A DNA stretch of 64,000 nucleotides from an uncultured Cohaesibacter sp. (GTDB taxonomy: Bacteria > Pseudomonadota > Alphaproteobacteria > Rhizobiales > Cohaesibacteraceae). Position numbers and translations under genes: made by a program. Shown here piece by piece: positions 26,259 to 34,498 of this stretch. Within the stretch, counting starts at the first letter, position 1; each line of letters starts with the position of its first letter. Where the stretch lies: contig NZ_OY782507.1 of assembly GCF_963677725.1 (NCBI RefSeq), positions 3,656,501 through 3,720,500 on the forward strand. The letters run 5' to 3'. The notes under the pieces were generated by a model that did not search any database, was not told the origin of the DNA, and worked only from the letters and a program-made list of their open reading frames with translations.

Positions 26259-28178
26259 TTAGTGATCAAATTCGAAATAGGTGTAGCCGTTGAGGCTTTC
26301 CTTGAAGGCATTCATCATGGCCTTGCGCTCCTTGAGCGTTAAGGCCTTGCGGGACACCGCTTCCTCGACCATCATCTTGAAAGAGTTGGACATGGCAAGC
26401 GGGTCATATTCTACATAACGCAGAACTTCGGCGATTGTGTCACCCTCAACCTCATGAATGAGGTCAAAGGCACCATCGGGTCGGATTTCGATGGTTGCCA
26501 CATTGGTGTCGCCGAACAGATTGTGCAAGTCGCCAAGGGTTTCCTGATAGGCACCGACAAAGAAGACGGCGAGGGAGTAATGCTCGCCTTCGGACAGGGC
26601 GTGGACCGGCAGGGACTGGGAAATGCCATCGGCCAGCACGAACTGGTCGACCTTGCCGTCGCTGTCGCAGGTGATGTCGGACAGGATTGCCCGGCGGGTC
26701 GGTTCCTCATTGAGCCGCTGGATCGGGACGATCGGGTGCAACTGATCAATCGCCCAGACATCCGGCAGGGACTGGAACAGCGAGAAGTTGGAGTGATAAA
26801 TGTCGGCGGTGGCTTCCAGCGCACTGACAACATCATCGGAAATCCACTCGTCGGTGCGGGCCACCTTGCGCATCTTGGAAATCAGGTGGAGGTAGAGCTG
26901 CTCCGCCTTGGCCATGTCGCGCAGGCCGCATTCGCCACGTCCGAAATTGCGCCGCACTTCGTCGCGATAGAAGGTCACGTCGTTGAGACATTCCTGAAGA
27001 CGCGCCGGGGTGAGATAGCTTTCCACGTCGCGCATGTCGCGCAGGGAGCGGCTGTCTTCCTCGGTGACTTCAACCTCTTCATCTTCGTCATACTCGGTGA
27101 CGTCGAGAATGTTGAACAGCAGCATCGAGCTGTAGGCAACCGTGGCGCGACCGCTTTCAGTGACGATGATCGGATGTTTCTCGCCTGCATCATCCATCGT
27201 GTTGCGTACCGCTTCGACGATATTGTAGCAATATTCGTCGGTTGTGTAGTTGATGGAGTTTTCGGTCGATTTATGCTCACCGGTATAGTCAATGCCGAGA
27301 CCGCCGCCCAGATCGATGTAATGGAGCGGTGCGCCTTCCTTGCGCAACTCGACAAAGAAGCGGCATGCTTCCGCTGTGGAACGGCGGACATCGAGAATGT
27401 CCGGCACCTGACTGCCGAGATGGAAATGCTGCAGCAGCAGGCAATCGAGATACCCTTCGTCGCGCAGGCGGTCAACCACGCGCAGCACGTCCGGCGAGGA
27501 CAGGCCAAAGGCCGAACGGTCCCCCGACGACGATGCCCAGTTGCCAGTGATGCGGTTGTTCAGCTTGATGCGAATGCCAAGCGCTGGACGGATTTTCAGC
27601 TTCTTGGCTTCTTCGAGCACCAGTTCCAATTCGGACGCGCTTTCCAGCACAATGATCGTGTTGAAACCGAGCTTGCGGGAGAGCAGCGCCAGATTGATAA
27701 ATTCGCTATCCTTGATGCCGTTGCAGATCAGCAAGGCTTCGCGGGACAGGCGCTGGGACAGGGCAATGATCAGCTCGGGCTTCGAGCCAACCTCAAGACC
27801 GAATTCGTGCGGGGCGCCATATTCGACGATCTTTTCGATCACATGGGCTTGCTGGTTGACCTTGACCGGGAAGACGCCGCGATAGTCCGCGCTGTAATCC
27901 AGCTCCTTGATGGCGGTCTTGAAGCCGTTGTTGATACGGTCGATCTGTTCTTTGAGGCTGTTGGCCACACGCAGCAGGATCGGTGAAGCAATGCCGCGCT
28001 CCTCCAATGAATGGAGGATTGAGGTCAGGTCGGTGCTCGTGGTGCCCTGATCATGGTGGGTGATCAGTCCAATATTGCCATTTTCAAGGATTTCAAAGCG
28101 TCCATTGCCCCATCGTTCAATGCCATAGATGGCGCCGGGGGTCTGTTCGTCCGAGATGCTCAATCGCCTATCCCTCAT
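26259..28178 (-). CDS. speA: Biosynthetic arginine decarboxylase
   Basis: A roughly 639-residue PLP-dependent fold-III decarboxylase making agmatine from arginine. The opening IYGIERWGNGRFEI and the PLP lysine segment YRGVFPVKVNQQ are SpeA hallmarks, with GSKPEL, YIDLGGGLGIDY and the C-terminal SLFQSLPDVWAIDQLHPIVPI following. The in-frame reading extends upstream to 28262, but that extra N-terminus (with CTNCTN) is unlike SpeA and its ATG lacks a ribosome-binding site. The ATG at 28178 begins close to the family start. Just upstream, a separate 35-codon frame ends within the first codons of speA. The gene heads the polyamine cluster. Confidence 0.9.
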   Translation of the reverse strand: MRDRRLSISDEQTPGAIYGIERWGNGRFEILENGNIGLITHHDQGTTSTDLTSILHSLEERGIASPILLRVANSLKEQIDRINNGFKTAIKELDYSADYRGVFPVKVNQQAHVIEKIVEYGAPHEFGLEVGSKPELIIALSQRLSREALLICNGIKDSEFINLALLSRKLGFNTIIVLESASELELVLEEAKKLKIRPALGIRIKLNNRITGNWASSSGDRSAFGLSSPDVLRVVDRLRDEGYLDCLLLQHFHLGSQVPDILDVRRSTAEACRFFVELRKEGAPLHYIDLGGGLGIDYTGEHKSTENSINYTTDEYCYNIVEAVRNTMDDAGEKHPIIVTESGRATVAYSSMLLFNILDVTEYDEDEEVEVTEEDSRSLRDMRDVESYLTPARLQECLNDVTFYRDEVRRNFGRGECGLRDMAKAEQLYLHLISKMRKVARTDEWISDDVVSALEATADIYHSNFSLFQSLPDVWAIDQLHPIVPIQRLNEEPTRRAILSDITCDSDGKVDQFVLADGISQSLPVHALSEGEHYSLAVFFVGAYQETLGDLHNLFGDTNVATIEIRPDGAFDLIHEVEGDTIAEVLRYVEYDPLAMSNSFKMMVEEAVSRKALTLKERKAMMNAFKESLNGYTYFEFDH

Positions 28179-28275
28179 CTGGATGTGCTGGTGTGGTACA
28201 TGGTTGGTGCAGTTGGTGCAAAGGTGCGTTGTGTCCTCTTCCTTCGCACGGAAATTTGTCATTTCGTTGCTGCAT
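28168..28275 (-). CDS. Possible 35-codon leader peptide overlapping the speA start
   Basis: On the minus strand an ATG at 28275 follows ACGAGGAG (about four bases spacing) and opens a 35-codon frame, different from that of speA. Its TAG stop (28168-28170) lies inside the overlap ATGAGGGATAG, where ATGAGG is the proposed speA start. Such stop-start overlap is typical of translational coupling. The peptide is rich in His, Gln, Pro and Cys and has no known relative. speA itself has no good ribosome-binding site, so the frame may deliver ribosomes or regulate. It could also be chance. Confidence 0.35.
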   Translation of the reverse strand: MQQRNDKFPCEGRGHNAPLHQLHQPCTTPAHPDEG

Positions 28276-28476
28276 ATGGCTCCTCGTGAGCCAGTGCAAG
28301 GGAAAACTGGAATTGCACCCAGTCTCCTTCCAAGGTCCTATGCATACGCGACAATTTTGTCAGTTCCAAGTGTTTGACGGTACTGTTCAGTGCTGTCTTT
28401 CTTGAGTAGGTTGTTTCGAAGGCATATACCTTGATTGAAACAACGATAAAAATGATCAACTGACTGGAGAGTGTTC

Positions 28477-29688
28477 ATGGGTTATTTGAAGCAGTTCCCG
28501 AGCAAGGACGGATTTTTTGGTGAATTTGGTGGCTCGTTCATTCCACCGCAGCTGGAGCCCCATTTCAAGGAAATCGCGGCCGCCTATGAACGCCTCGCTG
28601 TCGACAGCTCCTATATTGCCGAATTGCGCTATATTCGCAAGCATTTCCAAGGGCGTCCGACCCCCGTACAGCATGCCAAGAACCTGTCCGAGAAAATGGG
28701 CGGCGCACAGATCTATCTCAAGCGCGAAGACCTCAATCATACCGGAGCGCACAAGCTCAATCACTGCATGGGCGAAGCTCTGCTTGCCAAATTCATGGGC
28801 AAGAAAAAGCTGATTGCCGAGACCGGTGCTGGTCAGCATGGGGTGGCTCTGGCGACCGCTGCTGCCTATTTCGGCATGGAATGCGAGATCCATATGGGCG
28901 AGGTGGATATCGCCAAGGAACATCCCAATGTGATCCGCATGAAGCTGCTGGGCGCGCAAGTGGTGCCGGTGAGCTTTGGGGCGAAAACGCTCAAAGAGGC
29001 CGTCGACAGCGCCTTCATGTCCTATCTGGAGCAGACAGAAGAGGCAATCTACGCCATCGGGTCTGTGGTCGGGCCGCATCCTTTCCCAAAAATGGTGCGT
29101 GACTTCCAGTCCGTTGTCGGCTTTGAAGCCCGCGACCAGTTCTTTGAGATGACGGGCAATGACCCAGATCATGTCATGGCCTGTGTTGGTGGTGGATCAA
29201 ATGCCATGGGGCTGTTTTCCGGCTTCATCGATAATGATGCCGTTCAGATGCACGGGGTTGAGCCACATGGCACCGGCACCGAGCTTGGCAAGCATGCCGC
29301 GACCATCACCTATGGCAAGCCAGGCATGATCCATGGTTTCAAATGCCTTGTCCTGACCGATGAAGCGGGCGAGCCTGCGCCCGTTCATTCCATCGCTTCG
29401 GGTCTTGACTATCCGGGCGTCGGGCCAGAGCATTCCTATTTGCATACCATCGGCAAGGTCAAATATGGCTCGGCCAGCGATGAGGAAACCTTGCGCGCCT
29501 TCTACGCCCTGGGCAAATATGAAGGCATCATTCCCGCGCTTGAAAGCTCGCATGCAGTTGCCTATGCCATGCGGATGGCGCCGGATCTTCCGGGCGAAAG
29601 CATTCTGGTCAATCTGTCCGGTCGTGGCGACAAGGACATCGATTACGTGACCGAGAAATTTGGCTTTGGCGAAGATTTCGAGCTGTAA
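28477..29688 (+). CDS. trpB: Stand-alone tryptophan synthase beta-like protein
   Basis: A 403-residue PLP enzyme of the TrpB family. The PLP lysine motif [26 protein letters not shown] and the glycine-rich phosphate loop [12 protein letters not shown] are intact, as is the C-terminal SGRGDKD. The N-terminus ([20 protein letters not shown]) differs from the usual GG-FVPE-LM. No trpA or trpF lies nearby, whereas trpB is usually next to them. It may be the only TrpB, placed apart, or a paralog working without TrpA. The ATG at 28477 follows GGAGAG; a GTG two codons earlier is less likely. A strong terminator follows. Confidence 0.85.
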   Translation: MGYLKQFPSKDGFFGEFGGSFIPPQLEPHFKEIAAAYERLAVDSSYIAELRYIRKHFQGRPTPVQHAKNLSEKMGGAQIYLKREDLNHTGAHKLNHCMGEALLAKFMGKKKLIAETGAGQHGVALATAAAYFGMECEIHMGEVDIAKEHPNVIRMKLLGAQVVPVSFGAKTLKEAVDSAFMSYLEQTEEAIYAIGSVVGPHPFPKMVRDFQSVVGFEARDQFFEMTGNDPDHVMACVGGGSNAMGLFSGFIDNDAVQMHGVEPHGTGTELGKHAATITYGKPGMIHGFKCLVLTDEAGEPAPVHSIASGLDYPGVGPEHSYLHTIGKVKYGSASDEETLRAFYALGKYEGIIPALESSHAVAYAMRMAPDLPGESILVNLSGRGDKDIDYVTEKFGFGEDFEL

Positions 29689-29708
29689 GCCGAATGAACC
29701 TCAAAAAA

Positions 29709-29744
29709 CAAGAAGCGGCTCCTTGTGAGCCGCTTCTTGCTTTT
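29709..29744 (+). terminator. Intrinsic terminator after trpB
   Basis: A perfect 13-bp stem CAAGAAGCGGCTC / GAGCCGCTTCTTG with a five-base loop is followed by CTTTT. Confidence 0.88.
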
Positions 29745-29813
29745 CGGGCCACGTGCGTCACTTTCCAAGCGCGCGGGATCGCATTGCAAATGGGTTCTTT
29801 CTTCAATTTCGCT

Positions 29814-29848
29814 TTTCAAAAAATACAAAATATGGTGTATTTTTGAAA
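29814..29848. promoter_or_regulatory. Long AT-rich inverted repeat upstream of ilvD
   Basis: TTTCAAAAAATACA (29814-29827) and TGTATTTTTGAAA (29836-29848) are complementary over 13 bases with one extra A. The centre is about 158 bases before the ilvD ATG. It may be an operator or overlap the ilvD promoter; no regulator is recognisable. Confidence 0.4.
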
Positions 29849-29988
29849 CAAACGCTATTGTCTCACCTCCATTGAATGGTCTAAACAGGTTTGGACCAAC
29901 GCGTAGCCTTGCTTATCCCCATGAAAGGCTCGACCATCTCACCGACACATCCGGACGGTTCCAAGACACGTCCTGAAGGAAGACTACA

Positions 29989-31842
29989 ATGCCTGATTAT
30001 CGTTCCAAGACTTCGACCCATGGCCGCAACATGGCTGGCGCGCGCGCTCTTTGGCGGGCAACCGGTGTTGGCAACACGGATTTCGGCAAGCCGATCATCG
30101 CGGTCTGCAATTCCTTCACCCAGTTTGTGCCGGGCCATGTGCATCTGAAGGATCTGGGGCAGATGGTGGCACGCGAAATCGAGGCTGCTGGCGGCATTGC
30201 CAAGGAAATGAACACCATTGCGGTGGATGACGGCATCGCCATGGGCCATGATGGAATGCTCTATTCCCTGCCATCGCGCGAGATCATCGCGGATTCGGTG
30301 GAATATATGGCCAATGCCCATTGCGCCGACGCGCTGGTCTGCATCTCCAACTGTGACAAGATCACGCCGGGTATGCTGATGGCAGCCATGCGTCTCAATA
30401 TCCCGGCGGTCTTTGTGTCCGGCGGCCCGATGGAAGCGGGCCGGGCAGAAGGCATTGACCATGGTCTGGATCTGGTTGATGCGATTGTCATGGGCACCGA
30501 TCCGACCGTGTCTGACGAAATGGTCCAGAAAGTTGAAGAGCAAGCCTGCCCGACCTGCGGCTCCTGCTCAGGCATGTTCACTGCCAACTCCATGAACTGT
30601 TTGGCCGAAGCGCTGGGTCTGGCTCTGCCGGGCAATGGCACCATTGTGGCAACCCATGCGGACCGCAAGGAATTGTTCCTCAAAGCGGCCCGTACGGCGG
30701 TTGATCTGTGTAAGCGCTATTATCAGGAGGAAGATGAAAGCGTTCTGCCGCGCAACGTCGCCAGCTTCAAGGCGTTCCAGAATGCGATGACTCTCGACAT
30801 CGCAATGGGTGGCTCGACCAACACGGTGCTGCATATTCTTGCCATGGCGCGGGAAGGTGAAATCGACTTCACCATGTCCGACATCGATAACCTGTCGCGC
30901 TCGGTGCCTTCGGTCTGCAAGCTTGCGCCAATGACCCAGAAATTCCATATCGAGGATTGTCACCGCGCGGGCGGTATCATGGGCATTTTGGGGGAACTGG
31001 ACCGGGCTGGCCTGATCCAGCGGGACTGTTCAACCGTTCATCTGCCGACGATTGGCGATGCTATCGATGCTTTTGACATCATGCGTTCACCATCGGACGA
31101 GGTGGAACAACTCTACAAGGCAGCGCCGGGTGGTGTGCGCACAACGGAAGCCTTCTCTCAGGCCAAACGCTTTGCCGATCTGGATCGCGACCGGGAAAAT
31201 GGCTGTATCCGCGACAAAGCCCATGCCTATAGTCAGGATGGCGGTCTTGCTGTTCTGTTTGGCAATATTGCGCTGGATGGCTGTATCGTTAAGACTGCGG
31301 GTGTCGATGAGAGCATTCTGAAATTCTCAGGTCCTGCCCATATTTTTGAAAGCCAGGATGATGCGGTCAAGGGCATCACCAAAGGTCATGTCAAGGCTGG
31401 CGAAGTGGTTGTTATCCGCTATGAAGGGCCAAGAGGTGGTCCGGGGATGCAGGAAATGCTCTATCCGACATCCTACCTCAAAGCTATGGGATTGGGTAAG
31501 GCCTGCGCATTGATCACCGATGGCCGTTTCTCTGGTGGCACGTCCGGTCTTTCCATTGGCCATGCGTCACCGGAAGCTGCGTCCGGTGGTGCGATTGCGC
31601 TGATTGAGCCGGGCGACATGATCGAGATCGACATTCCCAACCGCTCCATCAATCTGGTGATTTCCGATGCCGATCTGGCGGCCCGGACTGCCGCGATGAA
31701 TGCACGGGCTGACGGCGGCTGGAAGCCGGTTGAGAAGCGGGATCGTATTGTTTCGCGCTCGCTGGAGGCCTATGGCCTGATGTCCACCTCGGCGGACAAG
31801 GGTGCTGTGCGCGACATCAGCAATCTCAAGCGCATCGACTAG
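29989..31842 (+). CDS. ilvD: Dihydroxy-acid dehydratase
   Basis: A 617-residue iron-sulfur dehydratase of valine, isoleucine and pantothenate synthesis, the same length as E. coli IlvD (616). Cluster-binding cysteines occur in [21 protein letters not shown] and [18 protein letters not shown], and the Mg/substrate region [20 protein letters not shown] is intact. The pattern is that of the oxygen-sensitive [4Fe-4S] type. It is a single-gene unit bounded by an upstream inverted repeat and a downstream terminator. Confidence 0.96.
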   Translation: MPDYRSKTSTHGRNMAGARALWRATGVGNTDFGKPIIAVCNSFTQFVPGHVHLKDLGQMVAREIEAAGGIAKEMNTIAVDDGIAMGHDGMLYSLPSREIIADSVEYMANAHCADALVCISNCDKITPGMLMAAMRLNIPAVFVSGGPMEAGRAEGIDHGLDLVDAIVMGTDPTVSDEMVQKVEEQACPTCGSCSGMFTANSMNCLAEALGLALPGNGTIVATHADRKELFLKAARTAVDLCKRYYQEEDESVLPRNVASFKAFQNAMTLDIAMGGSTNTVLHILAMAREGEIDFTMSDIDNLSRSVPSVCKLAPMTQKFHIEDCHRAGGIMGILGELDRAGLIQRDCSTVHLPTIGDAIDAFDIMRSPSDEVEQLYKAAPGGVRTTEAFSQAKRFADLDRDRENGCIRDKAHAYSQDGGLAVLFGNIALDGCIVKTAGVDESILKFSGPAHIFESQDDAVKGITKGHVKAGEVVVIRYEGPRGGPGMQEMLYPTSYLKAMGLGKACALITDGRFSGGTSGLSIGHASPEAASGGAIALIEPGDMIEIDIPNRSINLVISDADLAARTAAMNARADGGWKPVEKRDRIVSRSLEAYGLMSTSADKGAVRDISNLKRID

Positions 31843-31885
31843 GCGCGATTGCGCTTTGTGAGATTTGCTTTGTGAATCGAGAAAG

Positions 31886-31922
31886 AAACCCGGCCTTGCC
31901 CTGTGTGAGGCCGGGTTTTGTT
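31886..31922 (+). terminator. Intrinsic terminator after ilvD
   Basis: AAACCCGGCCT / AGGCCGGGTTT pair over 11 bases and are followed by TTGTTATT. It overlaps the stop of the converging gene and probably works mainly for ilvD. Confidence 0.82.
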
Positions 31923-32391
31923 ATTCAAGCGGGACCAAACGCAGCCTTACAAAGGCTTCGGTTGCCGAGGTAAAGACCAAGTGGCTGCAGGCATTGCCAT
32001 AGAGCAATTTGCCATTGGCGCGAATGGTGGCTGAAATCGCGTAGGTGTTGCCACGCCGGATGGCATAGCGATCATAGTTGAGCCTGAACGGGTGCGGCAG
32101 GCGGCGAATGTCGCTTATATGTTCATTGCTCAAGGTGATGATCGGTGCGTCAATGTCTGACAGGTCCAGCAACCGGATCTCCAGTGATGCTTCATCGGGC
32201 AAAGTCACCGGGACTTGCGTGGTCACTTCGCCTTGCAGCTCACCATTCAGGATTTTTTCAAGAATGGCATCCGCCTCAACCACTTCATTTGGCAGAGAGA
32301 AGGGACCAAAGGGGATGGCAGGTTCGGCTGGGTCGCCAAGGATCAGATCTGCGAAATTTCGCTCTGGCGGTGTGCGTTCTGAAAGGGCCAT
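31921..32391 (-). CDS. YbaY/YscW-type pilotin-like domain protein without signal peptide
   Basis: A 156-residue protein. From about residue 50 it has the YbaY / T3SS YscW pattern: LQGEVTTQVPVTLPDEASLEIRLLDLSDIDAPIITLS in pieces, then HPFRLNYDRYAIRRGNTYAISATIR and LLYGNACSHLVFT. Members are usually outer-membrane lipoproteins; this one has no lipobox or signal sequence but a 45-residue acidic, Pro-rich lead. It may be cytoplasmic, or its true start may be mis-set, though no alternative start encodes a signal peptide. The function is unknown. Confidence 0.55.
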   Translation of the reverse strand: MALSERTPPERNFADLILGDPAEPAIPFGPFSLPNEVVEADAILEKILNGELQGEVTTQVPVTLPDEASLEIRLLDLSDIDAPIITLSNEHISDIRRLPHPFRLNYDRYAIRRGNTYAISATIRANGKLLYGNACSHLVFTSATEAFVRLRLVPLE

Positions 32392-32482
32392 TGATCACTC
32401 CTGTTGGACAGATATTCAACATATCCTCAGCTTGGCGTGCAATTGCGGCGGGAAGCCTGAACCGAATTGGGTCATTTCAGGG

Positions 32483-32929
32483 TCATTTTGTGGCACGCTT
32501 GATCCTTCGGGTCATCGTGAGGCCATCGCGCATATTCAGAGCCAGCAGTGTGATATTCACCGCGCCTGCAAACAGCTCCAGCGCTTGCACCATAAAGAAA
32601 GCATTATCGAACTGACCGGCCTCGGCTTTGCTTGAGAGATAGAGTGCGGCGGGGATCAGAATGAAGAGCCCGTTGGCAGCAATGACGGGCATACGCTTGC
32701 TCTTTTGCTGCACCAATTTTCCGCGCCATGATTTTCCCATCCGAAATCCCGAGGCTCCGACAGTGGCCATGGCTGGCACAAGGATCACAAATCCCCAAGG
32801 GATCAGTGTTTTGACGGTGGTGACGGTTGCCTGACTGGCAAAAAGCTCGGACAGGGCGGTCGACAGCCAGAATATGACAATCATTAGAAGGGCCAGTGCG
32901 CCAGCGATTGGGTGGATGATTTTTGGCAT
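32483..32929 (-). CDS. Four-helix membrane protein divergent from marR
   Basis: A 148-residue protein with four predicted membrane helices (about residues 8-28, 42-62, 85-102, 112-132) and short basic loops. No family name is known to me, although similar proteins beside MarR regulators are common in proteobacteria. It is divergent from a MarR gene and its start lies 19 bases from the first of two palindromic operators, so it is probably the repressor's target. Confidence 0.6.
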   Translation of the reverse strand: MPKIIHPIAGALALLMIVIFWLSTALSELFASQATVTTVKTLIPWGFVILVPAMATVGASGFRMGKSWRGKLVQQKSKRMPVIAANGLFILIPAALYLSSKAEAGQFDNAFFMVQALELFAGAVNITLLALNMRDGLTMTRRIKRATK

Positions 32930-32947
32930 TGGGTTTCTCCTTTTTAC

Positions 32948-32981
32948 ATAGCTTGCTATATATTATTGCATAGCAAGCTAT
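32948..32981. promoter_or_regulatory. Twin palindromic operators, probably for the MarR protein
   Basis: Two 12-base palindromes, ATAGC-TT-GCTAT (32948-32959) and ATAGC-AA-GCTAT (32970-32981), are also perfect inverted copies of each other. Their centres are 22 bases apart, about two helical turns, so two regulator dimers would sit on one DNA face. They fill the region between the divergent marR and membrane-protein genes. Confidence 0.8.
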
Positions 32982-33000
32982 TCAAGCGCAATATGTCGCC

Positions 33001-33453
33001 ATGACATTTAAGAAAAACCAATCGGCAGGGTATCTCATCAACCATGTGGCGCGTCTGTTTGCGCGCGGCCTGTCTCAACGCATCAAGCCACTTGGTTTGA
33101 CCACCGGCACCTTTCCGGCTCTGCTTGAATTGTGGGAAATGGACGGCCTTACCCAGAAGCAACTGGTCGAGCGGCTGGATATCGAACAGGCAACCATGGC
33201 CAACACCTTGGCGCGGATGGAGCGTGACGGTTTGGTGGTGCGCAAAAAGGACGAAAGTGACGGGCGTGCGCAACGGGTCTGGCTGACCGGGCGGGCGCGC
33301 AAATTGCGTGATGATGCGGTCGAAGAGGCTGAGAATGAGAATGTTTCAGCGCTTGCCGGGCTATCGAAGGCGGAGCAGCGCCAGTTTGTCACCCTGCTTG
33401 GCAAAATACTCGACAGTCATCGCAGGCAAGGGCCTGCTGGCACTGAAAGCTGA
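33001..33453 (+). CDS. MarR-family transcriptional regulator
   Basis: A 150-residue winged-helix regulator. The recognition region LTQKQLVERLDIEQATMANTLARMERDGLVVRK (about residues 54-86) and wing DESDGRAQRVWLT are typical. It is divergent from a membrane-protein gene and starts 19 bases from two palindromic sites, so autoregulation and control of that gene are likely. The ligand is not predictable; no conserved redox cysteines are seen. Confidence 0.85.
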   Translation: MTFKKNQSAGYLINHVARLFARGLSQRIKPLGLTTGTFPALLELWEMDGLTQKQLVERLDIEQATMANTLARMERDGLVVRKKDESDGRAQRVWLTGRARKLRDDAVEEAENENVSALAGLSKAEQRQFVTLLGKILDSHRRQGPAGTES

Positions 33454-33581
33454 ATTGATCACGCCAGTCAGACCGGCATGTCTTGCTCACGCCAGAGGCT
33501 TTTCAGATGGAGAAAAGGTTGCGCCAACCGTTGATCTTCAATCGGCGCATCCAATGTCACGGGCTGTGATGCTTGCATGAC

Positions 33582-34301
33582 CTATTCGGCAGTGCTGATG
33601 CCAGTATAGGCATCGTTTTTGGTAATCTTGATAAGGGCCTGTTCCTGGGCGAAGGCCAGATACTCAAACGCGATGCCGAATTTTTCGCTCGCCTGATTAA
33701 GGGCCAGAAATTCCCCATTGCGCCAGTTGGGATAGCCATGGTGCTCATCGAGAATGAGGAGGGCGCCGGGACGAATGACATGGGCCATTTCTTCCAGAAT
33801 ATAATGGGCGGATTCATAGGTGTCGCTATCGATATGAATCAGATCCGGAACCGTGTCTATTTCTTCCAGAAAGCCGGGCAGCGTATCCTGAAACCATCCG
33901 TCGATCAGGTGCACATTGCTTTCAACGGTCGGGTGATTGCCTTGCATGGACAGGCGGCCTGCCTCAATCATACCTTTCCAGTCTTCCTTCAGACCGACAA
34001 AGCTGTCAAAGCCGTGCCAGGTATAATCGGGTGTGCGTTGGGCCATGTAATTGACTGATACGCCCTTATAGACACCGAACTCGATGGCCATCATGCTCTG
34101 TCGGTCGAGCCGACTGATGGCATATTTCCAAAGCGGCTCCTTGGCACCGTAAAGCAGGGCATTGTTCAGATGGGGCTCGATGAATTCAACCGAGTCGAGA
34201 ACGGCTCGCTCCCATGCAAGATGATATATATTGAGCTGATAAGGAGCCTTGCGCAGCTCCTCATATTTCATGATTTCCAGTTGGTCGCGCGTCACTTCCA
34301 T
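33582..34301 (-). CDS. TylF/MycF-like class I SAM-dependent methyltransferase
   Basis: A 239-residue protein. The SAM-binding glycine motif is EFGVYKGVSVNYMAQ (about residues 73-87), the adenine-binding region HGFDSF follows, and DLIHIDSDTYESAHYILEEM (about 152-171) is the metal/substrate motif of TylF-type sugar O-methyltransferases. No signal peptide. The last residues (KITKNDAY) end 128 bases from marR's stop on the other strand. Substrate unknown; sugar or small-molecule methylation is inferred from family. It is a monocistronic unit. Confidence 0.7.
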   Translation of the reverse strand: MEVTRDQLEIMKYEELRKAPYQLNIYHLAWERAVLDSVEFIEPHLNNALLYGAKEPLWKYAISRLDRQSMMAIEFGVYKGVSVNYMAQRTPDYTWHGFDSFVGLKEDWKGMIEAGRLSMQGNHPTVESNVHLIDGWFQDTLPGFLEEIDTVPDLIHIDSDTYESAHYILEEMAHVIRPGALLILDEHHGYPNWRNGEFLALNQASEKFGIAFEYLAFAQEQALIKITKNDAYTGISTAE

Positions 34302-34447
34302 GTTTCAAAAGCCCTTGTAATTTTACCTGCTCAGCTGTGATTAGAGTTGATTCTGGCGCGAAACCAAAGCTGGTTTCAGAAATTTTAAGGGGATATGGGA
34401 GGCCGTCAGGGCAAATGGTGGTGAGGATGACAATTGTTTGAGCACAA

Positions 34448-34470
34448 AAAACCCGGGACTGACCCGGGCT
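34448..34470 (-). terminator. Intrinsic terminator after prfC
   Basis: On the minus strand GAGCCCGGG-TCAGT-CCCGGGTT folds into a GC-rich hairpin followed by TTTTTTG, 29 bases after the prfC stop. Confidence 0.8.
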
Positions 34471-34498
34471 CTTTATGCTTCAAGCGCTTTGGGCGGCA

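Noticed and set aside
26454..27986. 510-codon plus-strand frame opposite speA
   Set aside because: It is the complement of a clear SpeA sequence with all family motifs; the long open frame results from codon bias.
28178..28262. N-terminal extension of speA to an ATG at 28262
   Set aside because: No ribosome-binding site at the right distance, and the added residues do not resemble the SpeA N-terminus, which begins near the ATG at 28178.
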